From Flavobacteriales bacterium (GTDB lineage: Bacteria > Bacteroidota > Bacteroidia > Flavobacteriales_E > Vicingaceae), in NCBI GenBank assembly GCA_026196775.1, contig JAPHUD010000020.1, positions 1-64,000 of the forward strand: 64,000 nt of DNA, in the 5' to 3' direction. Position 1 is the first letter of the stretch; each line of letters opens with the position of its first letter. A program made the translations under genes and the position numbers. Below, one piece after another: positions 17,673-27,102 of this stretch. Under the pieces are notes generated by a model that ran no database searches, was not told the DNA's origin, and was given only the letters and a program-made list of their open reading frames with translations.

Positions 17673-18467
17673 TTAGTACAAGGTAATTTCTACACCCGAA
17701 AAATGAAGAATTAAAATAAGTAATCCAACAACAATTCTGTAGTAACCAAAAAGTTTAAACCCGTGGTTGGTTAAAAAAGCTATAAATCCCTTAATAGCAA
17801 GGATAGCAACAATAAACCCTACCACATTTCCTATTAATAATAATTGAATTTCTTCTGTTTCAAAACCATTTCCTTCCTGAAAAAACTTTAACAACTTATA
17901 TCCAGTTGCTGCAAACATGGTGGGAATAGCCAAAAAAAATGAAAATTCGGCAGCAGCTTGCCTGTTCATTTTTTGTGTTAGTCCACCAATAATAGTAGCT
18001 GCAGAACGAGAAACCCCTGGCACCATAGCTAAACATTGAAATAAACCAATTTTAAAAGCGGTGGGATAAGTAACTTCTGAAGTGCCTTCTACTTCTGTTT
18101 TCTTAAACCATTTGTCAACAAATATTAAGACGATTCCACCAAAAAATAACATGGTGGCTACTACAATTACATTTTCTAATAAGCTATCAATAAAATCGTT
18201 TAAAAGTAATCCGAAAAAAGCTGCCGGAAGAAATCCTATAAATAGTTTGAAATAAAAATTTACAGTTTGAAAAAATCTTTTCCAGTACAATACCACTACT
18301 GAAAGTATGGTTCCAAACTGAATGGCTATGGTAAAAGTTTTGGTAAAACTATCATCAGCAATTCCCATTAATGATGAAGTAATAATAAGGTGTCCAGTTG
18401 AGGAAACAGGTAAAAACTCTGTTAAACCTTCAATAATGGCTAAAATAATAGACTGAATAATGGACAT
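17673..18467 (-). CDS. uppP: Undecaprenyl-diphosphatase
   Basis: A 264-residue polytopic membrane protein with the two BacA/UppP motifs: [15 protein letters not shown] (residues ~13-27) and [14 protein letters not shown] (~153-166). It dephosphorylates undecaprenyl pyrophosphate to recycle the lipid carrier for peptidoglycan and other surface polymers. It lies between DUF3098 (9 nt) and truB (5 nt), an order common in Bacteroidetes. Confidence 0.96.
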   Translation of the reverse strand: MSIIQSIILAIIEGLTEFLPVSSTGHLIITSSLMGIADDSFTKTFTIAIQFGTILSVVVLYWKRFFQTVNFYFKLFIGFLPAAFFGLLLNDFIDSLLENVIVVATMLFFGGIVLIFVDKWFKKTEVEGTSEVTYPTAFKIGLFQCLAMVPGVSRSAATIIGGLTQKMNRQAAAEFSFFLAIPTMFAATGYKLLKFFQEGNGFETEEIQLLLIGNVVGFIVAILAIKGFIAFLTNHGFKLFGYYRIVVGLLILILHFSGVEITLY

Positions 18468-18476
18468 TGAAAGAAG

Positions 18477-18716
18477 TTAGTTAGTTGATTTTTTCATTAT
18501 CCCCCAACCAACAACACCTAACCCGGCTAAAATTAAGATAGGTGCAATATAAATTCGAGTAACAGAAAATAATTCATAACTAAATTCATTAGGATTATCA
18601 GAACCCCCGCCAATCATAAGCACATAACCTAAAACAGTTATTAAAACCCCTGCAATAATTAGGATGTAATTTTTCTTACTAAAGGCAAAATCGTTGTTTA
18701 TTTTTTGGTTTTCCAT
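18477..18716 (-). CDS. DUF3098 small membrane protein
   Basis: A 79-residue protein with two transmembrane helices (residues ~19-36 and ~52-70) joined by a GGGSDNPNEFS loop and starting MENQKINNDFAFSKKNY, the DUF3098 pattern. An ATG/TTG extension to 18743 overlaps the -7 box at 18741-18748, so the ATG at 18716 was chosen. In many Bacteroidetes it sits between ftsX and uppP; ftsX is not here. Function unknown. Confidence 0.8.
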   Translation of the reverse strand: MENQKINNDFAFSKKNYILIIAGVLITVLGYVLMIGGGSDNPNEFSYELFSVTRIYIAPILILAGLGVVGWGIMKKSTN

Positions 18717-18740
18717 AAGTTTGTTAGATGATGTAAGCAA

Positions 18741-18748
18741 CAAATATA
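18741..18748 (-). promoter_or_regulatory. -7 box of the DUF3098-uppP-truB operon
   Basis: On the minus strand TATATTTG, 24 nt before the ATG at 18716. It decides against the longer start at 18743. No -33 TTG at the usual distance. Confidence 0.45.
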
Positions 18749-18798
18749 AGGTATTCTTTATTAAGAGAATTGATAAAAAATCATAAAATAGTTCTAAT

Positions 18799-19626
18799 TT
18801 ATTTTACAGCTTTTCTTTTATCGTTGATTTCACTCACTACTTTCTCTTGTTTTTTAATATCATTTTTTAGGTTCTCGATGTCTTTTTCATTAGACTCGAT
18901 GTCTTTTTTATTATCTTTAATTTTCTTTTCATCCTTACTCATTTTATCAGTAAGTTTTTCATGGTTTTTGTCTAATTTTTCTTTGTCTTTAGCAAGCTTA
19001 TCCATCTTACCTTTACCGCTATTCATCTTTTTATTTACTTCTTTTAATTCTTCAGAAACTTCTTTTAATTTACTTTGGTTTTTCTTAATATCTTCCTCTC
19101 TATCTTTTGTATCTTGAGTTAGTTTTTTATTTTTATCTTCTAAACTTACTACCTTGTCCTGAAGCTTTTTTAGATTTTTTTGTTCTTTGTCTAATTCTTT
19201 TTCAATTACAACAATAGAAATTTCTTTAGAAAGAGTTTCCATAAATTTTTCAGCTTGTTTATAGGTTTTAGATTTAGGTTCAATAATTTCATTGTTAATT
19301 TCGAAGGAAACATACAACTCTGAAGAATTGTCTTTCATCTTTTTTACAGCAACGTAAGCATCAATCTTGTCTTCAGTAATCGATTTTATAATAACGTTAT
19401 CTAGTATTAACTCCCTTTTTTGTTCGGTTACTGTTCCTACCTCTTTTTCTAGTTCTTTTTGAAAAGCTTTTAAAATATCTTTTATATCATCTGTAAAAAT
19501 GTTGACTTTTAGAGCATGTTTTTCGCCACTAATAAATTTATATTTGGCATTTTCTACTTTAACTTGTTGAGCAAAAGCAAAATTGGTTAGTAAAATTAAG
19601 ATAAGTATAACTGTGTTTTTTCTCAT
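18799..19626 (-). CDS. Exported highly charged coiled-coil protein, function unknown
   Basis: A 275-residue protein with a signal peptide (MRKNTVILILILLTNFAFAQ), a ~120-residue globular part, and a long Lys/Glu-rich coiled coil from about residue 135 to the C-terminus with repeated DKEKLDKNHEKLTDKM-type heptads. After cleavage it should lie in the periplasm or on the surface. The layout resembles periplasmic OmpH/Skp-like or filament-forming proteins, but no family was recognised. It follows the M1 peptidase gene by 28 nt and may be co-transcribed, although a TAACTTTA -7-like box (19650-19657) lies in between. Confidence 0.7.
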   Translation of the reverse strand: MRKNTVILILILLTNFAFAQQVKVENAKYKFISGEKHALKVNIFTDDIKDILKAFQKELEKEVGTVTEQKRELILDNVIIKSITEDKIDAYVAVKKMKDNSSELYVSFEINNEIIEPKSKTYKQAEKFMETLSKEISIVVIEKELDKEQKNLKKLQDKVVSLEDKNKKLTQDTKDREEDIKKNQSKLKEVSEELKEVNKKMNSGKGKMDKLAKDKEKLDKNHEKLTDKMSKDEKKIKDNKKDIESNEKDIENLKNDIKKQEKVVSEINDKRKAVK

Positions 19627-19654
19627 GGGGTTATAGTTTTTAGTTGGTATAAAG

Positions 19655-22306
19655 TTAATCTTTTATTCCTAACATCGCTTTTAATCTTGGATGTTCTTCT
19701 TTAGCTTTAATTTTATTTAATATTTCAATTAAATGTTGTTGAACATTTTTATCTTTATCGATATTGGTTCTTAATTTTTGTTCATTTTCAGAACCGGATT
19801 CAGCTTCTTTTATTTCTTGCTCAGCAATATGAATTCTGCTTGCGTACATTGCTTCTAAATCTGAAATGCCATTTATGGCTGCCATTCTAATCCACCAAGT
19901 TTTTTCATTTAATGCAGTTTCTTTAAGAATTACACTTCCTTTTTTTACTGTTTCGTGGTCTTGATTTTTTAAATAACGAGTAGTTGACATGGCGAAACCG
20001 TACTTCTCAAAACCACTAATTTCTTCGTTTTTAGTGATGAAATAATCCAATTGTTTTTCCGTGCCGTGTTCTTCATAAACGGTAGTTATAGCTGAAACTA
20101 TGTTGCCGTTTTTTTCTTTTTCGAATGCAGAAGCGTATTTCATAGCTAATGAACCATTGTTTTTAGATAAGGCTAATAACGATTCTCCAATTACATAATA
20201 AGATTGTTCTTCCATTCCGCTAACACAAATATCGGTTACTGCTTTATCGTTTTCAAAATAACGAGCCAAAGCAGTAATGGCGTCCCCTCTTACTTTAGAG
20301 TTGCTATCATTTTTTGCCATTGCCAATAATTTTTCTTTTACTACTTCCGGGTTAGCTTTAGCAGCATTTTTTAATGCACCAATAGCTTGTCTTCTCAAAT
20401 ATTCGTAATCGTCATCTAAGGCTTTTAAAATAGTAGATACTGCTAATTCATCTTTTGATTTTTTCAAAACAGCAATAGCTTCATATCTATCTAGATACTT
20501 CATTTTTACATTTCCATAATTTTCGGTAGGTTGGTATAAAAATGCCCATTCTTCAGTAGTTTTATGATTGTCATTTTTTTCGCAAAGTAACATTTTATCA
20601 GCATCAAAATTTATAAAATCAGGTCTTGAAGTTTTAAATTCAAAAGTATTAGAAAGCTTATCAATAACCACTTTGTGTGAATTTACTTTTCCGTTGGCAA
20701 AAACATCAATTTTTATAGGTAACTTATAAATAGGAGCAACTTTTAAATCTTGCTTTTGTTCAATGTAAACATATTGAATTCCTAAAGAATCATTGTATTC
20801 GTAATTAATATCCAATACTGGATGTCCTTTATCAAAAAACCACTGATTGAAAAACCAGTTGAGGTCTTCACCAGTAATTTTTTCGCAAGCCAAACGGAAC
20901 TGATGCATTTCTACATCGGTAAATTTATTTTCTTCCAAATATATTTTTAATGAAGTGAAGAAAGCTTCATCGCCCATGTAGTTTCTAAGCATGTGTAAAA
21001 TTCTACCTCCTTTTTGGTAGCTATGCCCGTCAAACATATCTTCTTTATCATTATAATCAAAACGAATCATGTCTTTTGGTCCGGATTGAGCTAATTGTAG
21101 TAGATAACTTTTCAAATCCGACTGAAGTCCTTGAGCAGCTTTATCATCTCCATATTTGTATTCATTCCATAAAAATTCTCCGTAAGTTGCAAAAGATTCG
21201 TTTAATGGTAAGTTAGCCCAAGATTCGCAGGTAACTAAGTCACCAAACCAATGGTGAAAAAGTTCGTGAGCAATTACATCTTCGGCATTGCTACCATCAA
21301 TCAATTCTCTCTTAGTTTGGTAAGCAAAATCTCCAAAAATTACAGCTGTAGTATTTTCCATAGCTCCAGAAACATAGTCTCTAACTACTATTTGGTGGTA
21401 TTTTTGCCAAGGATAAGCTACTCCTAAAATAGTTGAATAGAATTCCAGCATTTCAGGGGTTTTACCAAAAATATCTTTGGCATAAGGTTCGTATTCTTCT
21501 TCTACATAATAGTCAACATCAATGTTTCTCCATTTGTCTTTTACAATTTTATATTCGCCAATAGCCATCATAAATAAATAAGGAGCATGAGGCATATCCA
21601 TTTCCCAAAAATCTGTTCGGGTACCATTTCCGTTAAGTTCAGAATGGGTAAGCAATCCGTTAGAAAGAGTCACATATTTTTCTTCAACAGTAATGGCAAT
21701 TTCTTGAGTAGTTTTTTGGTTTGGAGCATCAATAGTAGGGAACCAAGCGGAGTTAGCTTCAGTTTCTCCTTGTGTCCATATTTGAGGCATTTTATTTTTT
21801 TCTTCGCCTTTAGGGTTTATAAAATATAACCCTTTATCAGAAGAGATAGCACTGCTGCCACCTTCTTTTAGTTCTTCAGGTTTAGAGGTGTAATCTATAA
21901 AAACAGTGAGGGTATCATTTCGGGTATAGATTTTTTCTAAATCTATGGTAATGATTAAACTATCATAAGTAAATTTTAAAGGCTTTTTGTTGCCGTTTTC
22001 TATCAATGCTATTTGATGAATATCCATTCCACGAGCATTGATTTCCAATTGCTTGGTTGCATAAAAATAAGGTTTAAGTGTAATGTTTTCTTTACCATAA
22101 AGGTGAGATTTTTCCCAATTAAAACTTACCGCTAATTTGGTATGAATAAGATCAAATTTTTTGGTGTAAGCAGCTTGGTAGACAGGTCGTTCAGTTTTAA
22201 ACGGGTTTTCAATTTCAATTACTTGCTCAGGAAGTGTAATGGTTTCAGTGGTTTTACATCCTAAAATAAAAATAATGGCTAAAAGCGATAAGATTAATTT
22301 GTTCAT
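19655..22306 (-). CDS. M1 family aminopeptidase lipoprotein with HEAT-like repeats
   Basis: An 883-residue protein with a lipobox (IFILGC, Cys 16). The M1 catalytic features are present: SGAMEN, then HELFHHWFGD with zinc ligands H347, H351 and E370 (HExxH-x18-E). A C-terminal region from ~600 consists of helical HEAT-like repeats (LRRQAIGALKNAAKANPE, VRGDAITALARYFEND). It removes N-terminal residues from peptides at the cell envelope. The length is normal for the Bacteroidetes lipoprotein branch of M1. Confidence 0.93.
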   Translation of the reverse strand: MNKLILSLLAIIFILGCKTTETITLPEQVIEIENPFKTERPVYQAAYTKKFDLIHTKLAVSFNWEKSHLYGKENITLKPYFYATKQLEINARGMDIHQIALIENGNKKPLKFTYDSLIITIDLEKIYTRNDTLTVFIDYTSKPEELKEGGSSAISSDKGLYFINPKGEEKNKMPQIWTQGETEANSAWFPTIDAPNQKTTQEIAITVEEKYVTLSNGLLTHSELNGNGTRTDFWEMDMPHAPYLFMMAIGEYKIVKDKWRNIDVDYYVEEEYEPYAKDIFGKTPEMLEFYSTILGVAYPWQKYHQIVVRDYVSGAMENTTAVIFGDFAYQTKRELIDGSNAEDVIAHELFHHWFGDLVTCESWANLPLNESFATYGEFLWNEYKYGDDKAAQGLQSDLKSYLLQLAQSGPKDMIRFDYNDKEDMFDGHSYQKGGRILHMLRNYMGDEAFFTSLKIYLEENKFTDVEMHQFRLACEKITGEDLNWFFNQWFFDKGHPVLDINYEYNDSLGIQYVYIEQKQDLKVAPIYKLPIKIDVFANGKVNSHKVVIDKLSNTFEFKTSRPDFINFDADKMLLCEKNDNHKTTEEWAFLYQPTENYGNVKMKYLDRYEAIAVLKKSKDELAVSTILKALDDDYEYLRRQAIGALKNAAKANPEVVKEKLLAMAKNDSNSKVRGDAITALARYFENDKAVTDICVSGMEEQSYYVIGESLLALSKNNGSLAMKYASAFEKEKNGNIVSAITTVYEEHGTEKQLDYFITKNEEISGFEKYGFAMSTTRYLKNQDHETVKKGSVILKETALNEKTWWIRMAAINGISDLEAMYASRIHIAEQEIKEAESGSENEQKLRTNIDKDKNVQQHLIEILNKIKAKEEHPRLKAMLGIKD

Positions 22307-22542
22307 ATTTTTTTGGGATAAATTTTTAAGATGACAAAGATGATGAAAAATGATGGATTAGCTTAAATTTTTAACATAGAAGTTGAGGGAATTATTTTTT
22401 AATAATAGTAATTCAATAATTGCTGCTACCTTAAAACTAGTGTAATTTATAAGGGTTAAATGTCTAACTTTTTCCAAAGTTATTGTATTTTCTTACTTTG
22501 GAGAAGATTAGAGAAGAGTTTAACCATTAACAAATAACTTTT

Positions 22543-22575
22543 TTGCTTCTATGCACCTATAATTTATTAATTTCG
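22543..22575 (+). promoter_or_regulatory. Candidate ileS promoter
   Basis: TTG (22543-22545), a 22-nt spacer, and TAATTTCG (22568-22575), one mismatch from consensus; the ATG is 16 nt downstream. A hairpin (22473-22480 with 22495-22502) lies upstream. Confidence 0.4.
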
Positions 22576-22591
22576 CACTTCATTATAAAAA

Positions 22592-25500
22592 ATGAGTATG
22601 AGTAAGTTCAATGAATATAAAGGATTAAACCTCCCCAATATAGCCAAGCAAGTATTGGATAAATGGGAAGAAAATAAAGTTTTTGAACAAAGTGTTACTT
22701 CACGTGATGAGAACAAACCGTTTGTATTTTTTGAAGGGCCACCTTCAGCTAATGGCTTACCGGGAATTCACCACGTAATGGCTCGTGCTATTAAAGATAT
22801 TTTTTGCCGATACAAAACCTTAAAAGGCTACCAAGTAAAACGTAAAGCTGGTTGGGATACGCACGGATTACCAGTAGAGTTAGGCGTAGAAAAAGAATTA
22901 GGAATTACTAAAGAAGATATCGGTAAAAAAATTACCATTGAAGAATACAACAACGCTTGTAAAGAAGCAGTAATGCGTTATACCGATGTATGGAATAACC
23001 TTACCCGCCAAATGGGTTATTGGGTAGATATGGATGATCCTTACATTACTTACGAGAACAAATACATCGAATCGGTGTGGTGGTTATTAGGACAATTGCA
23101 CCAAAAAGGCTTGATGTATAAAGGATATACCATACAGCCTTATTCGCCAAAAGCAGGGACAGGATTAAGTTCTCACGAGCTAAACCAACCTGGCTGTTAT
23201 CAAGATGTAAAAGATACGACTTGTGTTGCTCAGTTTAAGATAAAAGATGCTGCTAAGTTAGGTGTTGATGAAGCTTATTTCCTAGCATGGACAACTACTC
23301 CTTGGACTTTACCATCGAATACCGCATTGGCGGTTGGACCAAAGATTGATTATGTGTTATTGAAGACATTTAATCAGTATACTTTTACACCAGTTTATTT
23401 AGTATTAGCTAAAAACTTAGTTAGCAAACAATTATCAAAACCATATTTTGAAAGTACTGCTGATGAAGATTTTGCCAATTATAAAGAGGGTGATAAAACC
23501 ATCCCTTTTAAGGTTATTGCTGAACTCAAAGGTTCAGATTTAGTTGGAATCCAATACGAACAACTCTTACCTTATGCCTTACCTTACGAAAATGCAGACA
23601 AAGCTTTTAGAGTAATTCCTGGAGATTTTGTAACTACAGAAGATGGTACCGGTATCGTGCATATTGCACCTACTTTTGGTGCGGATGATGCTAAAGTAGC
23701 AAAAGATGCTGGAGTTCCACCAATGTTGGTATTGGATGAAAATAATAATCCTGTTCCCTTGGTAGATTTACAAGGTAAGTTCCGACCAGAAATGAGTGAG
23801 TTTGCAGGAAAATACGTAAAAAATGAATACTACAAGGATGGAGAAGCTCCCGAAAAATCTGTTGATGTAGAAATTTCCATCAAACTAAAAAAAGAAAACA
23901 AAACCTTTAAAGTAGAAAAATACGAACACAGTTACCCACATTGTTGGAGAACCGATAAACCTATCTTATACTACCCGTTAGATTCTTGGTTTATTAAAAC
24001 CACTGCGGTAAAAGAACGCTTGATAGCGTTAAACAAAACCATTAACTGGAAACCAGAAAGTACAGGAACAGGTCGTTTTGGCAATTGGTTAGAAAACCTA
24101 AACGATTGGAATTTATCTCGTTCTCGTTATTGGGGAATTCCAATTCCTATTTGGAGAACTGAAACAGGAGATGAAGAAATTTGTATTAGTTCGGTAGAAC
24201 AATTAAAAACTGAAATAGAAAAATCTATAGCAGCAGGTTTTATGACCAATAATCCGTTAGCTGATTTTGAGGTAGGCAACATGGATAAAGCCAATTACGA
24301 CAAATTCGATTTACATAAAAATTATGTGGATAATGTTGTTTTGGTATCTCCTTCAGGCAAACCTATGAAACGTGAAACTGATTTAATTGATGTTTGGTTC
24401 GATTCAGGTTCTATGCCAACAGCACAACTTCATTATCCGTTTGAAAATAAAGACTTAATCGAAAAACAAAAACTTGGGGTAGCCGATTTTATAGCTGAAG
24501 GTGTTGACCAAACCCGTGGTTGGTTTTTTACCCTTCATGCCATTGCTACTATGGTTTTTGACAATGTAGCTTATAAAAATGTAGTTTCTAACGGTTTAGT
24601 GTTAGATAAAAACGGACATAAAATGTCAAAACGTTTGGGCAATGCGGTTGATCCATTTGAAACCTTAGATAAATATGGTCCCGATGCTACACGTTGGTAC
24701 ATGATTACCAATGCTCAACCTTGGGATAATTTAAAATTTGATTTAGAAGGAATAGCTGAAGTGCAACGTAAATTCTTCGGAACACTTTACAATACCTATG
24801 GCTTTTTTGCTTTATATGCTAACCTAGATAATTTTACCTATGCAGAAGCTGAGGTGCCAATAGCAAATCGTCCGGAAATTGACCGTTGGATTATTTCTAA
24901 ACTCAATTCTTTAATCAAAGATGTTGATGCGGCTTATAATACTTACGAACCAACTAGAGCTGGCAGAGCTATTCAGGAATTTGTAAACGACCATTTAAGC
25001 AACTGGTACGTTCGTTTATGCAGAAGACGTTTTTGGAAAGGTGATTATTCTGAAGATAAAATTGCTGCATTCCAAACGCTTTATACTTGCTTGGAAGTAG
25101 TAGCTCAGTTAACTTCTCCAATAGCTCCTTTTTATGCTGATAAGCTATATTCAGATTTAGCTTTTGTAAGTAATAAAGGCAATACCACCTCTGTTCATTT
25201 ATCAGATTTTCCTGTGGTAAACGAAAAAGCAATAGATTTGGATTTAGAACAACGTATGGAAATTGCTCAGCAAGTTTCTTCAATGGTGTTAAGCTTGAGA
25301 AAGAAGGAGCAAATAAAAGTTCGTCAACCCTTACAAAAATTAATGATTCCTATTTTAAATTCAACCTTTAAACGTCAGTTGCAAGAGGTTGCCGATTTAA
25401 TTTTATCGGAAGTAAATGTAAAAGAAATTGAATACCTTGAAGATACAGCAGGCGTATTGGTAAAAAGTATTAAACCCAACTTTAAAACATTAGGACCTAA

Positions 25501-25987
25501 GTATGGTAAAATAATGAAACAGATTGCTGTACAAGTAAATCAGTTTAATCAGAACGATATACAAGCGTTTGAACGTAACCAAGGTGCAACGATTACCGTT
25601 GAAGGGCAAGAGGTCATATTAGATAATAATGATGTTGAAATTATTACACAAGACATTCCGGGTTGGTTAGTACAGACAGAAGGGGCAGTAACAGTAGCTT
25701 TAGATATTACTATTTCTAAAGAATTAAAAGAAGAAGGTATTGCAAGAGAGTTTGTAAATCGTATTCAAAACTTACGTAAAGATAGTGGTTTTGAAGTAAC
25801 AGATAGAATTGCACTTAAAATTTTGCAACACAATGAAATAAATGAAGCAATCAATAATAATAAAAACTATATTTGCACCGAAACTTTAGCATCTCAGTTA
25901 GATGTAGTAAGTGAACTAAATGAGGGGGTTAACGTTGAAATAGACCAAAATCTTTCAACTTTAATTTCAATAGAAAAATTTAATTAA
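22592..25987 (+). CDS. ileS: Isoleucyl-tRNA synthetase
   Basis: A 1131-residue class I synthetase. The HIGH-type motif is at GIHHVMA (H60, H61) after FFEGPPSANGLP. The GWDTHGLPVE segment, the CP1 editing domain (AWTTTPWTLPSNTALAVG, GTGIVHIAPTFGADD), the GVDQTRGWFFTL motif and KMSKR (M678) are in the expected order. An anticodon-binding C-terminal region follows, without the terminal zinc cluster, as in the long eukaryote-like IleRS type. It charges tRNA-Ile and hydrolyses mischarged Val-tRNA. The dksA-like gene follows after 20 nt. Confidence 0.97.
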   Translation: MSMSKFNEYKGLNLPNIAKQVLDKWEENKVFEQSVTSRDENKPFVFFEGPPSANGLPGIHHVMARAIKDIFCRYKTLKGYQVKRKAGWDTHGLPVELGVEKELGITKEDIGKKITIEEYNNACKEAVMRYTDVWNNLTRQMGYWVDMDDPYITYENKYIESVWWLLGQLHQKGLMYKGYTIQPYSPKAGTGLSSHELNQPGCYQDVKDTTCVAQFKIKDAAKLGVDEAYFLAWTTTPWTLPSNTALAVGPKIDYVLLKTFNQYTFTPVYLVLAKNLVSKQLSKPYFESTADEDFANYKEGDKTIPFKVIAELKGSDLVGIQYEQLLPYALPYENADKAFRVIPGDFVTTEDGTGIVHIAPTFGADDAKVAKDAGVPPMLVLDENNNPVPLVDLQGKFRPEMSEFAGKYVKNEYYKDGEAPEKSVDVEISIKLKKENKTFKVEKYEHSYPHCWRTDKPILYYPLDSWFIKTTAVKERLIALNKTINWKPESTGTGRFGNWLENLNDWNLSRSRYWGIPIPIWRTETGDEEICISSVEQLKTEIEKSIAAGFMTNNPLADFEVGNMDKANYDKFDLHKNYVDNVVLVSPSGKPMKRETDLIDVWFDSGSMPTAQLHYPFENKDLIEKQKLGVADFIAEGVDQTRGWFFTLHAIATMVFDNVAYKNVVSNGLVLDKNGHKMSKRLGNAVDPFETLDKYGPDATRWYMITNAQPWDNLKFDLEGIAEVQRKFFGTLYNTYGFFALYANLDNFTYAEAEVPIANRPEIDRWIISKLNSLIKDVDAAYNTYEPTRAGRAIQEFVNDHLSNWYVRLCRRRFWKGDYSEDKIAAFQTLYTCLEVVAQLTSPIAPFYADKLYSDLAFVSNKGNTTSVHLSDFPVVNEKAIDLDLEQRMEIAQQVSSMVLSLRKKEQIKVRQPLQKLMIPILNSTFKRQLQEVADLILSEVNVKEIEYLEDTAGVLVKSIKPNFKTLGPKYGKIMKQIAVQVNQFNQNDIQAFERNQGATITVEGQEVILDNNDVEIITQDIPGWLVQTEGAVTVALDITISKELKEEGIAREFVNRIQNLRKDSGFEVTDRIALKILQHNEINEAINNNKNYICTETLASQLDVVSELNEGVNVEIDQNLSTLISIEKFN

Positions 25988-26007
25988 AACAAAAAAAAAA
26001 CAGAATT

Positions 26008-26382
26008 ATGGCAGATGTAAGATACTCAGATGAAGATTTAGCAGAGTTCAAAGCAATAATCAACAGAAAACTAGAAGCTGCAAGAACAGATTTAGATGAA
26101 CTTTTAGCTACATTAAACTACAAAGACGATAATGGTACTGATGATACGATTCATTCATTTAAAATGATGGAAGAGGGTGCTGCAACGCTTTCTAGAGAAG
26201 AAGTTGCTCAGTTAGCAGGGCGTCAGGAAAAATTTATTAAACACTTAGAAAACGCCTTAATTCGTATATCAAATAAAACTTACGGAGTTTGTAGAGTTAC
26301 TGGAAAATTAATTCCTAAAGAAAGATTAAAAGCTGTGCCTCACGCTACATTAAGTATTGAAGCTAAAGAAGCTCAAGGGTAA
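26008..26382 (+). CDS. DksA/TraR family protein
   Basis: A 124-residue protein with an N-terminal helical hairpin (residues ~8-80, LAEFKAIINRKLEAARTDLDELLATL) and a C-terminal YGVCRVTGKLIPKERLKAVPHAT segment corresponding to the DksA zinc-finger region. Only one of the four canonical cysteines is present, so it is a low-cysteine variant that probably does not bind zinc in the usual way. DksA-like proteins enter the RNA polymerase secondary channel and alter transcription with ppGpp. It sits between ileS and lspA on the same strand. Confidence 0.85.
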   Translation: MADVRYSDEDLAEFKAIINRKLEAARTDLDELLATLNYKDDNGTDDTIHSFKMMEEGAATLSREEVAQLAGRQEKFIKHLENALIRISNKTYGVCRVTGKLIPKERLKAVPHATLSIEAKEAQG

Positions 26383-26391
26383 TTGATTAAT

Positions 26392-26450
26392 GATTAGAAA
26401 TTGGAAATTAGAGGTTAAAAAAATCTCTAATTTCTAATCTCAAATTTCCA
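26392..26450 (+). repeat. Overlapping inverted repeats between the dksA-like gene and lspA
   Basis: GAAATTAGAG (26404-26413) pairs with CTCTAATTTC (26425-26434), and GATTAGAAATT (26392-26402) is complementary to AATTTCTAATC (26429-26439), giving alternative hairpins. A third pair, ATTGGAAATT with AATTTCCAAT, is also present. It may be a weak terminator or a dispersed intergenic repeat. Confidence 0.55.
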
Positions 26451-26455
26451 ATTAA

Positions 26456-27094
26456 ATGAAATTCCGTTTTTTAACGCATCCTCTTTTTATTACCTTTTTG
26501 GTATTGCTTATTGATCAAACTTCAAAGTTTTGGGTAAAAACCAATATGGAGCTTGGTCATGAATTTGCTGTACTGGGTAATTGGTTTTACATTCATTTTA
26601 CTGAAAATAGAGGGATGGCTTTTGGGATGGAGTTTGGCGGAGAATATGGCAAATTAGCATTAAGTTTATTCAGAATAGTAGCGGTATCTGGAATTGGTTA
26701 TGTGTTGTTTACTTTGCCTAAAACAGCTCCTAAGGGTTTAAAAATTTGTGGAGCATTAGTCTTTGCAGGAGCCTTAGGAAATATTATTGATAGTGCTTTT
26801 TATGGCGTAATTTTTAATGAAAGTTTTAACCAAGTAGCTACTTTTTTACCTGAAGAAGGCGGCTATGCTCCTTTTTTGCACGGTTGGGTGGTAGATATGT
26901 TTTGGTTTCCATTGATGGAAGGTACTTTTCCAAATTGGCTTCCAATTTGGGGGGGAGAAGATTTTTTGTTTTTCCGACCTGTTTTTAATGTAGCAGATGC
27001 TGCCATTTCTGTAGGCATTGTGCTTATCTTCATTTTCCAGAAAAAATTCTTTAAAAAAGAAGAAGTTGTTGAAGTAGAAGAGGAAAGCAATTAA
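26456..27094 (+). CDS. lspA: Lipoprotein signal peptidase (signal peptidase II)
   Basis: A 212-residue membrane protein with four hydrophobic segments and the two LspA aspartate motifs: GNIIDSAFYGVIF and FNVADAAISVG. It also has LLIDQTSKFWVK and FTENRGMAFG near the N-terminus. It cleaves the signal peptide of prolipoproteins after lipidation, serving the many lipoproteins predicted in this window. The acidic C-terminal tail (EEVVEVEEES) is an addition typical of some Bacteroidetes. It converges with der, 8 nt apart. Confidence 0.95.
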   Translation: MKFRFLTHPLFITFLVLLIDQTSKFWVKTNMELGHEFAVLGNWFYIHFTENRGMAFGMEFGGEYGKLALSLFRIVAVSGIGYVLFTLPKTAPKGLKICGALVFAGALGNIIDSAFYGVIFNESFNQVATFLPEEGGYAPFLHGWVVDMFWFPLMEGTFPNWLPIWGGEDFLFFRPVFNVADAAISVGIVLIFIFQKKFFKKEEVVEVEEESN

Positions 27095-27102
27095 GCTTTA
27101 AC

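Noticed and set aside
18770-19117. 115-codon plus-strand ORF opposite the coiled-coil gene
   Set aside because: It is rich in Ser/Phe/Leu only because it is antisense to a Lys/Glu-rich coiled coil, and it has no start context of its own.
22307-22591. T-box riboswitch in the ileS leader
   Set aside because: Only one short hairpin (22473-22480 with 22495-22502) is visible, without a T-box core or antiterminator, and the likely promoter lies downstream of it.
26008-26382. Decayed dksA because zinc-finger cysteines are missing
   Set aside because: The frame is full length and the sequence well ordered; low-cysteine DksA variants are functional in other bacteria.
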